33,557 nt of DNA from Pseudonocardia kujensis (GTDB lineage: Bacteria > Actinomycetota > Actinomycetes > Mycobacteriales > Pseudonocardiaceae). Made by a program: the position numbers and the translations under genes. The notes under the pieces were generated by a model that was given only the letters and a program-made list of their open reading frames with translations, was not told where the DNA came from and ran no database searches. How positions within the stretch are numbered: position 1 is the stretch's first letter; each line of letters starts with the position of its first letter. The stretch covers positions 1-33,557 of the forward strand of contig NZ_JAJSOK010000081.1 in NCBI RefSeq assembly GCF_021283305.1, written 5' to 3'. This document shows positions 20,526 to 28,473 of the stretch, piece by piece.

Positions 20526-21881
20526 GTGAGCGCGAACGGCGGCAAGTCGCACGGCAGGACCGACGGCAGGACGCACGACGGGGAACCCGGCGGGGACCCG
20601 GCCGCGAGGGACACGGGCCCGGACGGACCGGGCGGCGGCACCAGCCGGCCCGAGGGACAGGGCCGGGCCCCGGCGTCGGGGCCGGCCACCGCCGTCGCGA
20701 AGGGCGGCCGCGGCGCCCTGCTCGGCGCGATGTTCCTGATGGCGACCAGCGCCATCGGCCCGGGCTTCATCACCCAGACCACGACCTTCACGGTCCGGCT
20801 CGGTGCCGCCTTCGCCTTCGCGATCCTGGTCTCGATCCTCATCGACGTCGCCGTGCAGCTGAACGTCTGGCGGGTCGTCGGCGTCTCCGGCCGCCGGGCC
20901 CAGGACCTGGGCAACCGGGTGGCGCCGGGCGCCGGCTGGGTGCTCGCGGCGCTGGTGCTGATCGGCGGATTCGTCTTCAACATCGGCAACGTCGGCGGCA
21001 CCGGCCTCGGCCTGAACGCCATGCTGGGGGTGGACGCCAAGATCGGCGGAGCGGTCTCGGCGGTGATCGCGATCGCGATCTTCCTCAGCAAGCGGGCCGG
21101 CGTCGCCCTGGACCGGATCGTGGTGCTGCTGGGCGTCCTCATGATCGGCATGACGGCGTACGTCGCGATCGTCTCGCACCCTCCGCTCGGGCAGGCGCTG
21201 CGCAGCTTCGTGCTGCCGGACACCGTCGACTTCCTGTCGATCACGACGCTGATCGGCGGCACCGTCGGCGGGTACATCACCTACGCCGGCGCGCACCGCA
21301 TGCTGGACTCCGGGGTCACCGGACCCGAGAACGTCGGGCCGATCACCCGCAGCTCCGTGCTCGGTGTCGTCGTCACCGGCGTCATGCGGATCGTGCTGTT
21401 CCTGGCGGTGCTCGGCGTGGTCGCGGGCGGGGTCGCGCTGGCGAAGGACAACCCGTCGGCGAGCGCCTTCGAGGCCGCGGCCGGCCAGGTCGGGCTGCGG
21501 CTGTTCGGCGTGATCCTCTGGGCGGCGGCCATCACCTCGGTGATCGGTGCGGCCTACACCTCGGTCTCCTTCTTCACCACCGCCCGGACGTCGGCGCGCA
21601 CCCGGAACCTGCTGACGATCGCCTTCATCGCGCTGAGTGCGGTGGCGTACCTGCTGATCGGCACCGCGCCCGTCACGCTGCTGGTGTTCGCGGGCGCCTT
21701 CAACGGGCTGATCCTGCCGATCGGCTTCACCGTGGTGCTGTGGGTGGCCTGGCGGCGCCGTGACCTGCTCGGCGGCTACCGGTACCCGCGCTGGCTGCTG
21801 GCCGTCGGCGTCCTCGCCTGGCTGATCGCGCTGTACCTCGGCTGGTCCTCGCTGGCCGCGGTGGGCAGCCTGTTCTCATGA
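20526..21881 (+). CDS. NRAMP-like transporter of the 5-oxoprolinase operon
   Basis: 451 residues. The first about 60 are hydrophilic and Gly/Asp-rich, probably cytosolic; eleven or so membrane helices follow, starting LLGAMFLMATSAIGPGFITQ. The first-helix AIGPGF replaces the metal-coordinating DPGN of true NRAMP Mn/Fe carriers, so a divalent-metal role is doubtful. YcsG of the Bacillus subtilis kip/ycs operon belongs to the same group and sits with the same partners. Uptake of 5-oxoproline or a related acid is a reasonable inference. I chose the GTG at 20526, with cgggagg a few bases upstream; the open frame before it covers promoter elements. The stop overlaps pxpA (ATGA). Confidence 0.85.
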   Translation: MSANGGKSHGRTDGRTHDGEPGGDPAARDTGPDGPGGGTSRPEGQGRAPASGPATAVAKGGRGALLGAMFLMATSAIGPGFITQTTTFTVRLGAAFAFAILVSILIDVAVQLNVWRVVGVSGRRAQDLGNRVAPGAGWVLAALVLIGGFVFNIGNVGGTGLGLNAMLGVDAKIGGAVSAVIAIAIFLSKRAGVALDRIVVLLGVLMIGMTAYVAIVSHPPLGQALRSFVLPDTVDFLSITTLIGGTVGGYITYAGAHRMLDSGVTGPENVGPITRSSVLGVVVTGVMRIVLFLAVLGVVAGGVALAKDNPSASAFEAAAGQVGLRLFGVILWAAAITSVIGAAYTSVSFFTTARTSARTRNLLTIAFIALSAVAYLLIGTAPVTLLVFAGAFNGLILPIGFTVVLWVAWRRRDLLGGYRYPRWLLAVGVLAWLIALYLGWSSLAAVGSLFS

Positions 21882-22633
21882 GCTTCGACCTGAACTCCGA
21901 CCTCGGCGAGTCCTTCGGCCGCTGGGAGCTCGGCGACGACGAGGCCATGCTCGGCCTGGTGACCAGCGCGAACGTCGCCTGCGGATTCCACGCCGGGGAC
22001 CCGTCGACGTTGCGCCGGACCGTCGCGGGCGCGGCGGCGAACGGGGTGGTCGTGGGCGCGCAGGTCGCCTACCGCGACCTCGCGGGCTTCGGCCGCCGGT
22101 TCATCGACGTGCCGCCCGCGGACCTCACCGCCGACGTCCTGTTCCAGATCGGCGGTCTCGAGGCGATGTGCCGGGTCGCGGGGACGGCCGTCCGGTACGT
22201 CAAGCCGCACGGCGCGCTCTACAACGCCACGGTGCACCACCGGGAGCAGGCGAAGGCCGTGGTGGCCGCGGTCGCCGAGTACGACGCCGCGCTGCCGATC
22301 CTGGGGCTGCCCGGCTCCGAGCTGCTGCGCGCGGCGGAGGAGGCGGGCCTGCGCGGGGTGCCCGAGTTCTTCGTCGACCGCGGCTACACGCCGGAGGGCG
22401 CACTGGTCTCCCGTCGGGAGGAGGGCGCCGTCCTGCACGATGCCGAGGAGGTCACCGCGCGCCTGCTGCGGATGCTCGACGAGGGTGTGGTCCGGGCCGT
22501 CGACGGCTCGGACGTGCGGGTCTCCGCCGAGTCGGCCTGCGTGCACGGCGACTCCCCGGGGGCGGTCGGCATGGCCACCGCGGTGCGCGCGGGGCTGGAG
22601 AAGGCCGGCGTGGAGCTGAAGGGGTTCGTGTGA
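21878..22633 (+). CDS. pxpA: 5-oxoprolinase subunit A (LamB/YcsF family)
   Basis: 251 residues. It has the complete LamB/YcsF signature: DLNSDLGESFGRWELGDD at the start, ANVACGFHAGDP (31-42), VKPHGALYN, EFFVDRGYTPEGALVSR and VSAESACVHGDSPGAV at the end. With PxpB and PxpC it forms the ATP-dependent bacterial 5-oxoprolinase that opens 5-oxo-L-proline to L-glutamate in the cytosol, removing a spontaneous damage product of glutamine. The family's usual length is about 250 residues, so it is intact. It overlaps the transporter by 4 bp and pxpB by 4 bp. Confidence 0.95.
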   Translation: MSFDLNSDLGESFGRWELGDDEAMLGLVTSANVACGFHAGDPSTLRRTVAGAAANGVVVGAQVAYRDLAGFGRRFIDVPPADLTADVLFQIGGLEAMCRVAGTAVRYVKPHGALYNATVHHREQAKAVVAAVAEYDAALPILGLPGSELLRAAEEAGLRGVPEFFVDRGYTPEGALVSRREEGAVLHDAEEVTARLLRMLDEGVVRAVDGSDVRVSAESACVHGDSPGAVGMATAVRAGLEKAGVELKGFV

Positions 22634-23244
22634 GGGTGCTGCCCTACGGCGACGCCGCGCTCCTGCTCGAGCCCGAGGGGGAGATCGCGGAGGTCGTCGC
22701 GCTCGCCGACGCCTGCCGGGGGGCGGAGCTGCCCGGGGTGCTCGACGTCGTCCCGGCGGCCCGGACCGTGCTGCTCGTCGCCGAGCCCGGCTCCGACCTC
22801 GGCCGGCTGCGTGCGGCCGTCGACGAGCTGGAGGTCCGGCCGGCCGAGGCGGGCGCGCCGGCCGGGACCGTGGAGATCCCGGTGGTCTACGACGGCCCGG
22901 ACCTCGACGACGTCGCCCGGCTCACCGGCCTCGACCGCGCGGAGGTCGTCGCCGCACACACCGGCACGCCGTGGCGGGTCGCCTTCGGCGGGTTCGCCCC
23001 CGGCTTCGCCTACCTCTCCGGTGGTGACCCCCGGCTGCGGGTGTCGCGCCGCGAGGAGGCGCGCACCAAGGTCCCGCCCGGGTCCGTGGGGCTGGCCGGG
23101 GAGTTCAGCGGGGTCTACCCGCGGTCGTCGCCGGGCGGCTGGCAGCTGATCGGCCGCACGGACGCGCCGCTGTGGGACCTCGACCGCGACCCGCCCGCGC
23201 TGCTGCAGCCGGGCGCCGAGGTGCGGTTCGTGGAGGTCTCGTGA
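22630..23244 (+). CDS. pxpB: 5-oxoprolinase subunit B (KipI family)
   Basis: 204 residues from a GTG overlapping the pxpA stop (GTGA). Allophanate-hydrolase subunit 1-like: VLPYGDAALLLE at the start, then VEIPVVYDGPDLDDVARLTG, AFGGFAPGFAYLSG (about 117-130), and SVGLAGEFSGVYPRSSPGGW. These are the C-terminal AHS1 motifs. PxpB pairs with PxpC. The Bacillus homologue KipI was first described as an inhibitor of the sporulation kinase KinA, but the conserved operon role is 5-oxoproline hydrolysis. It overlaps pxpC by 4 bp. Confidence 0.95.
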   Translation: MRVLPYGDAALLLEPEGEIAEVVALADACRGAELPGVLDVVPAARTVLLVAEPGSDLGRLRAAVDELEVRPAEAGAPAGTVEIPVVYDGPDLDDVARLTGLDRAEVVAAHTGTPWRVAFGGFAPGFAYLSGGDPRLRVSRREEARTKVPPGSVGLAGEFSGVYPRSSPGGWQLIGRTDAPLWDLDRDPPALLQPGAEVRFVEVS

Positions 23245-24110
23245 TCGAGGTGCTCGATCCCGGCCCGCAGGCCCTGGTCCAGGACCTAGGCCGACCCGGC
23301 CTGGCCGCGATCGGCGTCGGGCGGTCCGGGGCGGCCGACCGCGCGTCCTTGTGCCTCGGCAACCGCCTCCTGGCCAACGACGAGGGTGCCGCGGGCATCG
23401 AGATCCTCCTCGGTGGGTTCGCCGCCCGGGCCCGCACGGACCTGCTGGTCGCCCTCACCGGTGCCCCCGCCCCGGCGAGCGTCGACGGCCGCCCGGTCGG
23501 CCACCAGGCCCACGTCCGGCTCCGGCGGGGGCAGGAGCTGCGGCTCGGCCCGCCGCCGGCCGGCCTTCGCACCTACCTGTGCGTGCGCGGCGGCATCGCG
23601 GTGCCCCCGGTGCTCGGCTCGCGCAGCACGGACGTCCTCTCGGGCATCGGCCCCGAGCCCCTGGAGAAGGGCGCCGAGCTGCCGGTCGGCCCGGAACCGG
23701 AGGCGTACCCGGTGATCGACTACGCGCCGGTCGCACCGCCCGCCGGGGGGCTCGTGACGCTGCGCGCGATCTCCGGCCCGCACGCCGAGCACGCCGTCGA
23801 TCCCGGGGCCCTGACCACCGCCCGCTGGGTCGCCTCCGGCCGCACCGACCGCGTCGGCATGCGGCTCGAGGGCGCCGCGCTGGAGGTCGCGGAGGGCGCC
23901 GGCTCGCTGCCCAGCGAGGGGCTCACCCGCGGCGCGATCCAGCTCCCGCCCGGCGGCGAACCCGTCGTCTTCCTCGCCGACCACCCCGTGACCGGCGGCT
24001 ACCCCGTCATCGCGGTGCTGTGCGACGCCGACGTCGACCGCGCCGCGCAGATCCGCCCCGGCCAACCCGTCCGCATCACCCCGAGCAGGGAGACCGCATG
24101 GAGGACCTGA
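23241..24110 (+). CDS. pxpC: 5-oxoprolinase subunit C (KipA family)
   Basis: 289 residues from a GTG overlapping the pxpB stop. Allophanate-hydrolase subunit 2 (AHS2) family: IEVLDPGPQALVQDLGRPGL at the start, GRSGAADRASLCLGNRLLAN, YLCVRGGIAVPPVLGSRSTD, GRTDRVGMRLEG, LPSEGLTRGAIQLPPGG and DHPVTGGYPVIAVL. All conserved blocks of the family are present and the length is normal, so the enzyme should be active with PxpA and PxpB. The last 13 bp overlap the start of the DUF1445 gene. Confidence 0.95.
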   Translation: MIEVLDPGPQALVQDLGRPGLAAIGVGRSGAADRASLCLGNRLLANDEGAAGIEILLGGFAARARTDLLVALTGAPAPASVDGRPVGHQAHVRLRRGQELRLGPPPAGLRTYLCVRGGIAVPPVLGSRSTDVLSGIGPEPLEKGAELPVGPEPEAYPVIDYAPVAPPAGGLVTLRAISGPHAEHAVDPGALTTARWVASGRTDRVGMRLEGAALEVAEGAGSLPSEGLTRGAIQLPPGGEPVVFLADHPVTGGYPVIAVLCDADVDRAAQIRPGQPVRITPSRETAWRT

Positions 24111-24916
24111 CCCCCGCCGAGGCCCGCGCCCGTTTCCGCGCCGGGCTCGTGACCCCGACCGCCGGATGGTGTGCCGGCTGGACGCAGGCCAACCTGATCG
24201 CGCTGCCCCGCGCCCTGGCCTGGGACTTCCTGCTGTTCGCCCAGCGCAACCCGCAGCCCTGCCCGGTCCTCGACGTCCTGGAGCCCGGGGAGTTCGGCGG
24301 CCCGATCCTCGACGGCGACGTCCGCACCGACATCCCGCTCTACCGCGTCTACCGCGACGGCGTGCAGGTCGCCGAGACGCCCGACGCGCGCGAGTTCTGG
24401 CGGGACGACCTCGTCGCGTTCCTGGTGGGTTGCAGCTTCACGTTCGAGCGGGCACTGCTGGCCGCGGGCGTCCCCGTGCGGCACGTCGAGGAGGGCCGCA
24501 ACGTCCCGATGTACCGGACGAACCGGCGGTGCCGCGGCGCCGGGGCGTTCGGCGGCCCGATGGTCGTCTCCCTGCGCCCGGTCCCGGAGCACCTGGTGGA
24601 CACCGCGATCGCCGTGACCGCCCGTTACCCGTCCGTGCACGGGGCACCGGTGCACGTCGGCGACCCCGGCGTGCTGGGCATCGCCGACCTCGCCACGCCG
24701 GACTACGGCGACGCCGTGACCGTCCGGGAGGGCGAGGTGTCGGTGTTCTGGGGATGCGGGGTCACGCCGCAGGCGGCCGTCGTCGAGTCCCGGCCCTCGC
24801 TCGCGATCGCGCACGCCCCGGGCCACATGCTGATCACCGACGCCCGCGATGCCGACTACCTGGTCGGCCCCGAGCCCTTGGTCGGTGTCCCCGCGCAGCA
24901 GATCTGGTCGAGGTAG
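24098..24916 (+). CDS. DUF1445 / D-glutamate cyclase-like putative hydro-lyase
   Basis: 272 residues with the DUF1445 pattern: GWCAGWTQANLIALPRALAW near 23-42, FAQRNPQPCPVLDV, LVGCSFTFERALLAAG, RHVEEGRNVPMYRTN, GPMVVSLRPVP and FWGCGVTPQAAV. Mammalian and bacterial relatives include D-glutamate cyclase, which turns D-glutamate into 5-oxo-D-proline. Bacillus YcsI of the kip operon is the direct counterpart. In this operon it would feed or use the same lactam pool as the oxoprolinase. The ATG lies inside the end of pxpC (13-bp overlap). The last 61 bp overlap the convergent tetR gene, an unusually long tail-to-tail overlap. Confidence 0.9.
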   Translation: MEDLTPAEARARFRAGLVTPTAGWCAGWTQANLIALPRALAWDFLLFAQRNPQPCPVLDVLEPGEFGGPILDGDVRTDIPLYRVYRDGVQVAETPDAREFWRDDLVAFLVGCSFTFERALLAAGVPVRHVEEGRNVPMYRTNRRCRGAGAFGGPMVVSLRPVPEHLVDTAIAVTARYPSVHGAPVHVGDPGVLGIADLATPDYGDAVTVREGEVSVFWGCGVTPQAAVVESRPSLAIAHAPGHMLITDARDADYLVGPEPLVGVPAQQIWSR

Positions 24917-25482
24917 CCGGTCAGCGTCCGGCGGATCTCCTCCGGCGACGTGAGGCACGGCCGCGCGCAGCCCTGGAAGATCAGGCCCTGGAGCAGGGCG
25001 TCGAGGCAGCAGGCGGTGGTCTCGACGTCCAGGTCCGCCCGCAGCTCGCCACTGCCCGCGAGGATGCCGACCGCCCGGTGGGCGAGGCGGCGGATCCCGG
25101 CACCGGTCTCCTCGCTGATCGCCGCCAGCGCCGGCGACGAGCGGGCGTGCGCCGCGAGGGCGAGGTAGATCTCGGGGTCGGCGCGCTGCCGCTCGTCGAC
25201 GGGCAGCAGTTCGAGCAGCATCCGCTCCACGCCCGTGCGGTCCGCAGCCTGCGCCAGCAGGGGCACCACCCGGGCCGCGCCGCTGGTCACCGTCTCGACC
25301 ATCGCCGTCTGGAGCAGGGCGTCCTGCGTGGGGAAGTAGTACCGCAGGGCCGTGGGGGACAGGCCCGCCTCCGCGGCGACCGTGCGCACCGACACCCCGG
25401 CGATCCCGTCGCGGCGCAGCACCCGCCAGAGCGCCTCGACGATCTCGGCCCGCCGGGCGTCGTGGTCGGCGAGGCGGGGCAC
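24856..25482 (-). CDS. TetR-family regulator
   Basis: 208 residues. The N-terminal helix-turn-helix (about 8-55) contains IVEALWRVLRRDGIAGVSVR, AAEAGLSPTALRYYFPTQDAL; the rest is the helical ligand/dimer domain with a Cys-containing stretch near its end (FQGCARPCL, ICCAG). The GTG at 25482 has a tagaca box 6 nt upstream and no Shine-Dalgarno, suggesting a leaderless mRNA. It is divergent from the P450 gene across 232 bp containing an inverted repeat (25517-25534), so that P450 is the most likely target. Its 3' end overlaps the DUF1445 gene on the other strand by 61 bp; control of the oxoprolinase operon is less likely. Confidence 0.87.
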   Translation of the reverse strand: MPRLADHDARRAEIVEALWRVLRRDGIAGVSVRTVAAEAGLSPTALRYYFPTQDALLQTAMVETVTSGAARVVPLLAQAADRTGVERMLLELLPVDERQRADPEIYLALAAHARSSPALAAISEETGAGIRRLAHRAVGILAGSGELRADLDVETTACCLDALLQGLIFQGCARPCLTSPEEIRRTLTGYLDQICCAGTPTKGSGPTR

Positions 25483-25516
25483 GGGCTTTGTCTACCACGG
25501 CGTGGGCAGGTAGGTT

Positions 25517-25534
25517 CTGGTACAGCCGTACTAG
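25517..25534. promoter_or_regulatory. TetR operator candidate
   Basis: ctggtac-agcc-gtactag: 7-bp arms with one mismatch and a 4-nt spacer, 34 bp upstream of the tetR start. Symmetry weakly extends outward (gtt/aac). Candidate for TetR autoregulation and control of the P450. Confidence 0.4.
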
Positions 25535-25541
25535 CAACGTG

Positions 25542-25578
25542 CCGTGCCGGTGGGGGAACCGCCGGGGGGTCGGCACGG
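25542..25578. repeat. 8-bp inverted repeat with long loop
   Basis: ccgtgccg (25542-25549) and cggcacgg (25571-25578) are perfect arms separated by 21 nt, in the tetR/P450 divergent region. No role is evident. Confidence 0.35.
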
Positions 25579-25701
25579 ACGTCGCACGGTGCGGCAGGCG
25601 CGGTCCCGGTCGCTGACCGGGGCCGCGCTTCCCCTGAATGCCGTCTCAGGAGTGTCTCGGCGTCGTAGCGGTGCTTGCAACGGACGTTCACGTGCCCCCG
25701 C

Positions 25702-25717
25702 TAGGGTCGGCCGCGTG
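25702..25717 (+). promoter_or_regulatory. Leaderless promoter of the P450 gene
   Basis: tagggt (25702-25707), then exactly 7 nt, then the GTG at 25715. No Shine-Dalgarno. Same geometry as at the NYN and gntR genes. Confidence 0.6.
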
Positions 25718-26968
25718 CCCACGCTCCGAGCACGCATCGCGTCCTGGTTCGTCCGCCGTCAGCTGACCCGCATGAACCGGAAGGGACTCGACCTGGGGTC
25801 GTTGCTGCCCGACTCCGCGCTCATGCCGCTGCGCCGCGAGGGGCTCGATCCGATCGCGGCCCTGGCCGAGTCGCGGGAGGCCGCGCCGGTCAGCCGGTTG
25901 GACCTGCCGCTGAAGATCGACGTCTGGCTGGTCACCGGGCGGGACGAGGTCCGCTCCGTCCTCGGCTCGGTCGACACCTACTCGAGCGACTTCAACCACC
26001 TCGCCGTGCAGGTCGGGATGGCCGAGAGCGAGAACCCCGGCGGCCTCGGCTTCTCCGACCCGCCGGTGCACACGCGGCTGCGCAAGCTCCTCACGCCCGA
26101 GTTCACGATGCGCCGGCTCGCCCGCCTCACTCCGCGCATCGAGGAGATCGTGGGGGAGTGCCTCGACCGGATGGACGCCGCCCCGGGCCCGGTCGACCTG
26201 GTCGAGGAGTTCGCGCTGCCCATCCCGTCGCTCGTGATCTGCGAGCTGCTCGGGGTGCCGTACGCCGAGCGCGAGGCCTTCCAGGAGGTCGCGACCGCGC
26301 GCTTCGACCTGCTCGGTGGGGCCAGCGCCTCGCTCGGCGCGATCTCGGACTCGCTGGTCTTCCTGCGCGAGCAGGTCAAGAAGCAGCGCGACAGCCCGAC
26401 CGACGGGCTGCTCGGGATGATCATCCGGGAGCACGGCGACCGGGTGGACGACGAGGAGCTCGCCGGGCTCGCCGACGGCGTCCTCACCGGCGGCTTCGAG
26501 ACCACGGCGTCGATGCTCGCGCTCGGCAGCATCGCGCTGCTGGAGGACCCGGAGGCCGCCCGGATCGTCCGCGAGGGGGACGCGGGGCCGGTGGTCGAGG
26601 AGCTGTTGCGCTACCTGACCGTCGTGCAGGTGGCGTTCCCACGGTTCGCCACCCGGGACGTCGAGATCGGCGGGGTCACGGTCAAGGCCGGGGACGGGGT
26701 GATCTGCTCGCTGCTCTCGGCCGACCGGGACGGCGAGCTGCTAAAGAGCTTCGACCCGCACCGCGCCCCGGCCTCGCACTACGCCTTCGGTCACGGCATC
26801 CACCGCTGCATCGGCGCCGAGCTGGCCCGGATGGAGCTGCGCGCCGCCTACCCGGCCCTGTTCCGCCGCTTCCCCGACCTGCGCCTCGCGGTGCCGGTCG
26901 ACCAGCTGGAGTTCCGGGACGCCTCGATTGTCTACGGGGTGGAGAGGCTGCCCGTGCTGGTGCGCTGA
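25715..26968 (+). CDS. Cytochrome P450
   Basis: 417 residues, soluble bacterial class. The I-helix reads LTGGFETTAS (258-266), with Glu262-Thr263 in the oxygen-activating position. The K-helix ExxR is E296-LL-R299. The haem loop is FGHGIHRCIG (358-367) with Cys365 as the axial thiolate. FSDPPVHTRLRKLLTPEFT (113-131) is the C-helix haem-propionate region. No ferredoxin gene accompanies it, so the redox partner is encoded elsewhere. The GTG at 25715 was chosen over upstream in-frame starts because of the leaderless promoter and the absence of family similarity before it. The substrate is unknown; the divergent TetR suggests induction by a small molecule. Confidence 0.93.
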   Translation: MPTLRARIASWFVRRQLTRMNRKGLDLGSLLPDSALMPLRREGLDPIAALAESREAAPVSRLDLPLKIDVWLVTGRDEVRSVLGSVDTYSSDFNHLAVQVGMAESENPGGLGFSDPPVHTRLRKLLTPEFTMRRLARLTPRIEEIVGECLDRMDAAPGPVDLVEEFALPIPSLVICELLGVPYAEREAFQEVATARFDLLGGASASLGAISDSLVFLREQVKKQRDSPTDGLLGMIIREHGDRVDDEELAGLADGVLTGGFETTASMLALGSIALLEDPEAARIVREGDAGPVVEELLRYLTVVQVAFPRFATRDVEIGGVTVKAGDGVICSLLSADRDGELLKSFDPHRAPASHYAFGHGIHRCIGAELARMELRAAYPALFRRFPDLRLAVPVDQLEFRDASIVYGVERLPVLVR

Positions 26969-27025
26969 GCCCACCGTCGAGCGCCGGTGTCGTCGGGCGG
27001 TCGTCCGGCAGCGCCGGTGCTCACC

Positions 27026-27745
27026 TCACGCCGCGGAGGGGAGGTCCGCCCGGGCGAGGAAGCCGGCGACCACGGTGCGGCAGGCGTCGGCGAGGTCGTC
27101 GGCGCGGGTGGCCAGCTCGGCCCGCACCGCGTCGAGGTCCACCTCGGCGGCGACGGCCACGGCGACCTCGGGCGGCCACGACCCGGACCAGGCCGCGAAC
27201 ACGTCGGGTGTGATCTCGGGATGGAACTGCAGGCCGAGGTGCGGCCCGGAGGCGAAGGCCTGCAGGGCGACGGCGTTGCGCGCCAGCTCCTCCGCCCCGG
27301 GGGGCAGGGTGAAGGCGTCGTGGTGGAACTCCATCCACCGGCCGGCCGGGAGCACGTCCGGACGCAGGGCTTCGAGGTCGACGAACCCGCGCTCGGGCTC
27401 GGGCGCCCGTCCGACGGTCCCGCCCAACGCCCGGGCGAGCGCCTGCCCGCCGAAGCAGATGCCCAGCACGGGCGTGCCGACCTCGACGGCCCTGCGCAGG
27501 AACGCCAGCTCGGGCGCGAGCCACGGCAGGGTGTCGTCGTAGGCCGCGTGCGCCGAGCCCATGACCACGACGAGGTCGCGCTCGGCCGGGTCCGGGACCT
27601 GCCCGCCGTCCAGGAAGGTCGCGATCTCGGCCTCGACGCCCTGCTCGGCGAGGGCCGGCAGGACGGTCCCCGGGATCCGGCGCTGCCGGACCGGGTCGGT
27701 CTCGTGGACGACGACGAGTGCGCGGGGGGCGAGTGCGCGGGGCAT
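27026..27745 (-). CDS. Class I glutamine amidotransferase-like protein
   Basis: 239 residues. The triad of GATase class I is present: nucleophile Cys97 in VLGICFGGQALA, and His175 and Glu177 in LQFHPEITP. VVVMGSAHAAYDD forms the oxyanion region. It is a stand-alone GMP-synthase-like GATase without a synthetase domain, a common actinobacterial type that may hydrolyse glutamine or gamma-glutamyl compounds. I chose the ATG at 27745 because a tagcca box lies exactly 7 nt upstream; the longer frame to 27817 is not conserved-looking. It is downstream of, and tail to head with, the tetR at 27840 on the same strand, and tail to tail with the P450. Confidence 0.87.
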   Translation of the reverse strand: MPRALAPRALVVVHETDPVRQRRIPGTVLPALAEQGVEAEIATFLDGGQVPDPAERDLVVVMGSAHAAYDDTLPWLAPELAFLRRAVEVGTPVLGICFGGQALARALGGTVGRAPEPERGFVDLEALRPDVLPAGRWMEFHHDAFTLPPGAEELARNAVALQAFASGPHLGLQFHPEITPDVFAAWSGSWPPEVAVAVAAEVDLDAVRAELATRADDLADACRTVVAGFLARADLPSAA

Positions 27746-27752
27746 GCCCCCG

Positions 27753-27758
27753 TGGCTA
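27753..27758 (-). promoter_or_regulatory. -10 box of leaderless GATase gene
   Basis: tagcca on the minus strand, 7 nt before the ATG at 27745. A short g-run lies in the spacer (cgggggc) and could act as a weak Shine-Dalgarno instead, so the call is tentative. Confidence 0.4.
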
Positions 27759-27839
27759 CCGGCCCGCCGCTCTCCCGTCCACCCCACGACCCGGGCAGGC
27801 GGCGTGGGACGCCGCACACCCGATGCCGACAGGGCTCGC

Positions 27840-28406
27840 CTACCCCGCCCCCACCAACCGGAGCGCGAACTCCGTCTGCTGCCACACGACCTCGTTCTCG
27901 CTGAGCTCGCCCTCCTCGCGGTACCAGGTGGCGAGGCCCATGCCGAGGTCGAGGATCGCGTAGGAGGCCAGGCGGGCGGAGGGCACGTGGAACCGACCGG
28001 CCGCGACCCCCTCCTCGACCAGCCGCCGGAAGGCGCGCTCGTACTCGGCCCGCTTGCCGAGGACGGTCCCGCGGTGCGGCTCGACCAGGCTGCGCATCTC
28101 GCTGGCGCCGACGAAGGCCTCCATCCGGTGCCGGGCGTGGAAGCGGACGTGCGCGTCGACGGCCCGGCGCAGCCGCTCGACCGGGTCGTCCGTGCCGGTC
28201 ACCGCCCTGCGGTGCAGCTCCAGCAGCCCGTCCATGGTGGTGGTCATCAGCTCGACGAGCAGGTCCTGCTTCGAGGCGACGTGCTTGTACAGGCTCGGCC
28301 CGCGGATGCCCACGGCCGCGCCGATCTCGGCCATCGTGGTGCCCTCGTAGCCGCGGGCGGCGAACAGCCCGAGCGCGGCCACGCGGATCGCGGTCCCGGT
28401 ACCCAT
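27840..28406 (-). CDS. TetR-family regulator
   Basis: 188 residues. The helix-turn-helix is FAARGYEGTTMAEIGAAVG, then IRGPSLYKHVASKQDLLVEL; the C-terminal helical domain resembles TetR_C_33-type regulators that sense acyl-CoA or similar ligands. A GTG at 28412 would lie on top of the gggagggg Shine-Dalgarno, so I place the start at the ATG at 28406, 5 nt downstream of it. Divergent from the phosphotransferase gene across 104 bp with two matching 18-bp inverted repeats, one beside each gene, which points to joint repression of itself and that gene. Confidence 0.88.
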   Translation of the reverse strand: MGTGTAIRVAALGLFAARGYEGTTMAEIGAAVGIRGPSLYKHVASKQDLLVELMTTTMDGLLELHRRAVTGTDDPVERLRRAVDAHVRFHARHRMEAFVGASEMRSLVEPHRGTVLGKRAEYERAFRRLVEEGVAAGRFHVPSARLASYAILDLGMGLATWYREEGELSENEVVWQQTEFALRLVGAG

Positions 28407-28419
28407 GCCCACCCCTCCC

Positions 28420-28437
28420 GGCTAATGCGTGATAGCC
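28420..28437. promoter_or_regulatory. TetR operator copy 1
   Basis: ggctaatgcgtgatagcc: ggcta-N8-tagcc, immediately upstream of the tetR Shine-Dalgarno. It matches the site at 28474-28491 in arms and spacing; centres are 54 bp apart. Confidence 0.6.
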
Positions 28438-28473
28438 GTGACCGTGACACTACGCCCTGACGTATGGTCCGAT

